NCBI GenBank assembly: GCA_002478865.1
Contig: DLJZ01000019.1
Location: forward strand, 1-31,316
Direction of reading: 5' to 3'
DNA length: 31,316 nt
From: Hungatella sp. UBA7603
Lineage (GTDB): Bacteria; Bacillota; Clostridia; Lachnospirales; Lachnospiraceae
Part shown: positions 31,285 to 31,316 of the stretch, piece by piece
Layout: the number at the start of each line of letters is the position of its first letter
Numbering within the stretch: the first letter of the stretch is position 1
Notes under the pieces: model-generated
The model's input: the letters and a program-made list of their open reading frames with translations, nothing else
Told to the model about the DNA's origin: nothing
Databases searched by the model: none
Position numbers and translations under genes: made by a program

Positions 31285-31316
31285 ATGAAAAATATTTTAA
31301 TAAGAGCAGATGATCT
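31285..31316 (+). CDS. ChbG/YdjC-type carbohydrate deacetylase (start only)
   Basis: Only about 10 codons are visible, MKNILIRADDL, starting at ATG 31285 with AGAAAGG upstream. The ADDLG-type metal-binding motif right after the N-terminal strand is the hallmark of the YdjC/ChbG family, which deacetylates N-acetylated chitooligosaccharides. The gene continues past the window. Confidence 0.6.
   Translation, partial: MKNILIRADD

Overview
The window looks like a chromosome segment of a low-to-mid GC, spore-forming Firmicute of the Clostridia, most likely a Lachnospiraceae/Lacrimispora-type organism. This is inferred from the collagen-like exosporium-type protein at the left edge, strong AGGAGG ribosome sites, an FMN-riboswitch-controlled riboflavin transporter, a CIRCE operator, YesN/YesM-type regulators and a mannose-family PTS. 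No rRNA or other species-level marker is present, so the genus is a guess.

Left part (1-4.8 kb): the 3' end of a GPT-repeat collagen-like spore-surface protein; an MFS efflux pump behind a leader peptide with competing hairpins (a drug-attenuation layout); a DUF4846 secreted or anchored protein behind a 16-bp palindrome; and, on the minus strand, a RibU-type riboflavin transporter behind an FMN riboswitch. A tRNA-Ala(GGC) gene follows.

Middle part (4.7-12.1 kb): an AT-rich island bracketed by a direct repeat. The left copy is the intact tRNA-Ala plus its terminator. The right copy is the same tRNA without its first three bases, followed by a diverged but still foldable terminator. The island holds a decayed IS3-family element, an orphan CIRCE-controlled promoter that runs into a terminator after about 85 nt, a 37-residue lysine-rich protein, two glycosyltransferases and a UDP-GlcNAc 2-epimerase. 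A second, internally deleted IS3 element lies just right of the repeat. No integrase is visible.

Right part (12.3-30.6 kb): a large plus-strand carbohydrate locus with higher GC. The order is PTS EIIA, a mannose-6-phosphate isomerase with a discoidin-like C-terminal extension (frameshifted near its end), a YesN-type response regulator, a sugar-binding lipoprotein, a YesM-type histidine kinase, PTS EIIB-EIIC-EIID, a small anchored protein of unknown function, a decayed DUF2264 gene, a GH88 unsaturated glucuronyl hydrolase, a Cof-type HAD phosphatase, a GH43 enzyme, a GH36 alpha-galactosidase and a nucleoside-hydrolase-like protein. A strong terminator closes it. The enzymes lack signal peptides, so the simplest model is that a mixed oligosaccharide carrying an unsaturated uronate, galactose and a pentose is sensed outside, imported by the PTS and dismantled in the cytoplasm. 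The binding protein has no ABC permease partner here and sits between the regulator and the kinase, which suggests a sensory role.

The right edge has the C-terminal remnant of a PTS EIIC and the first codons of a ChbG/YdjC-type deacetylase.
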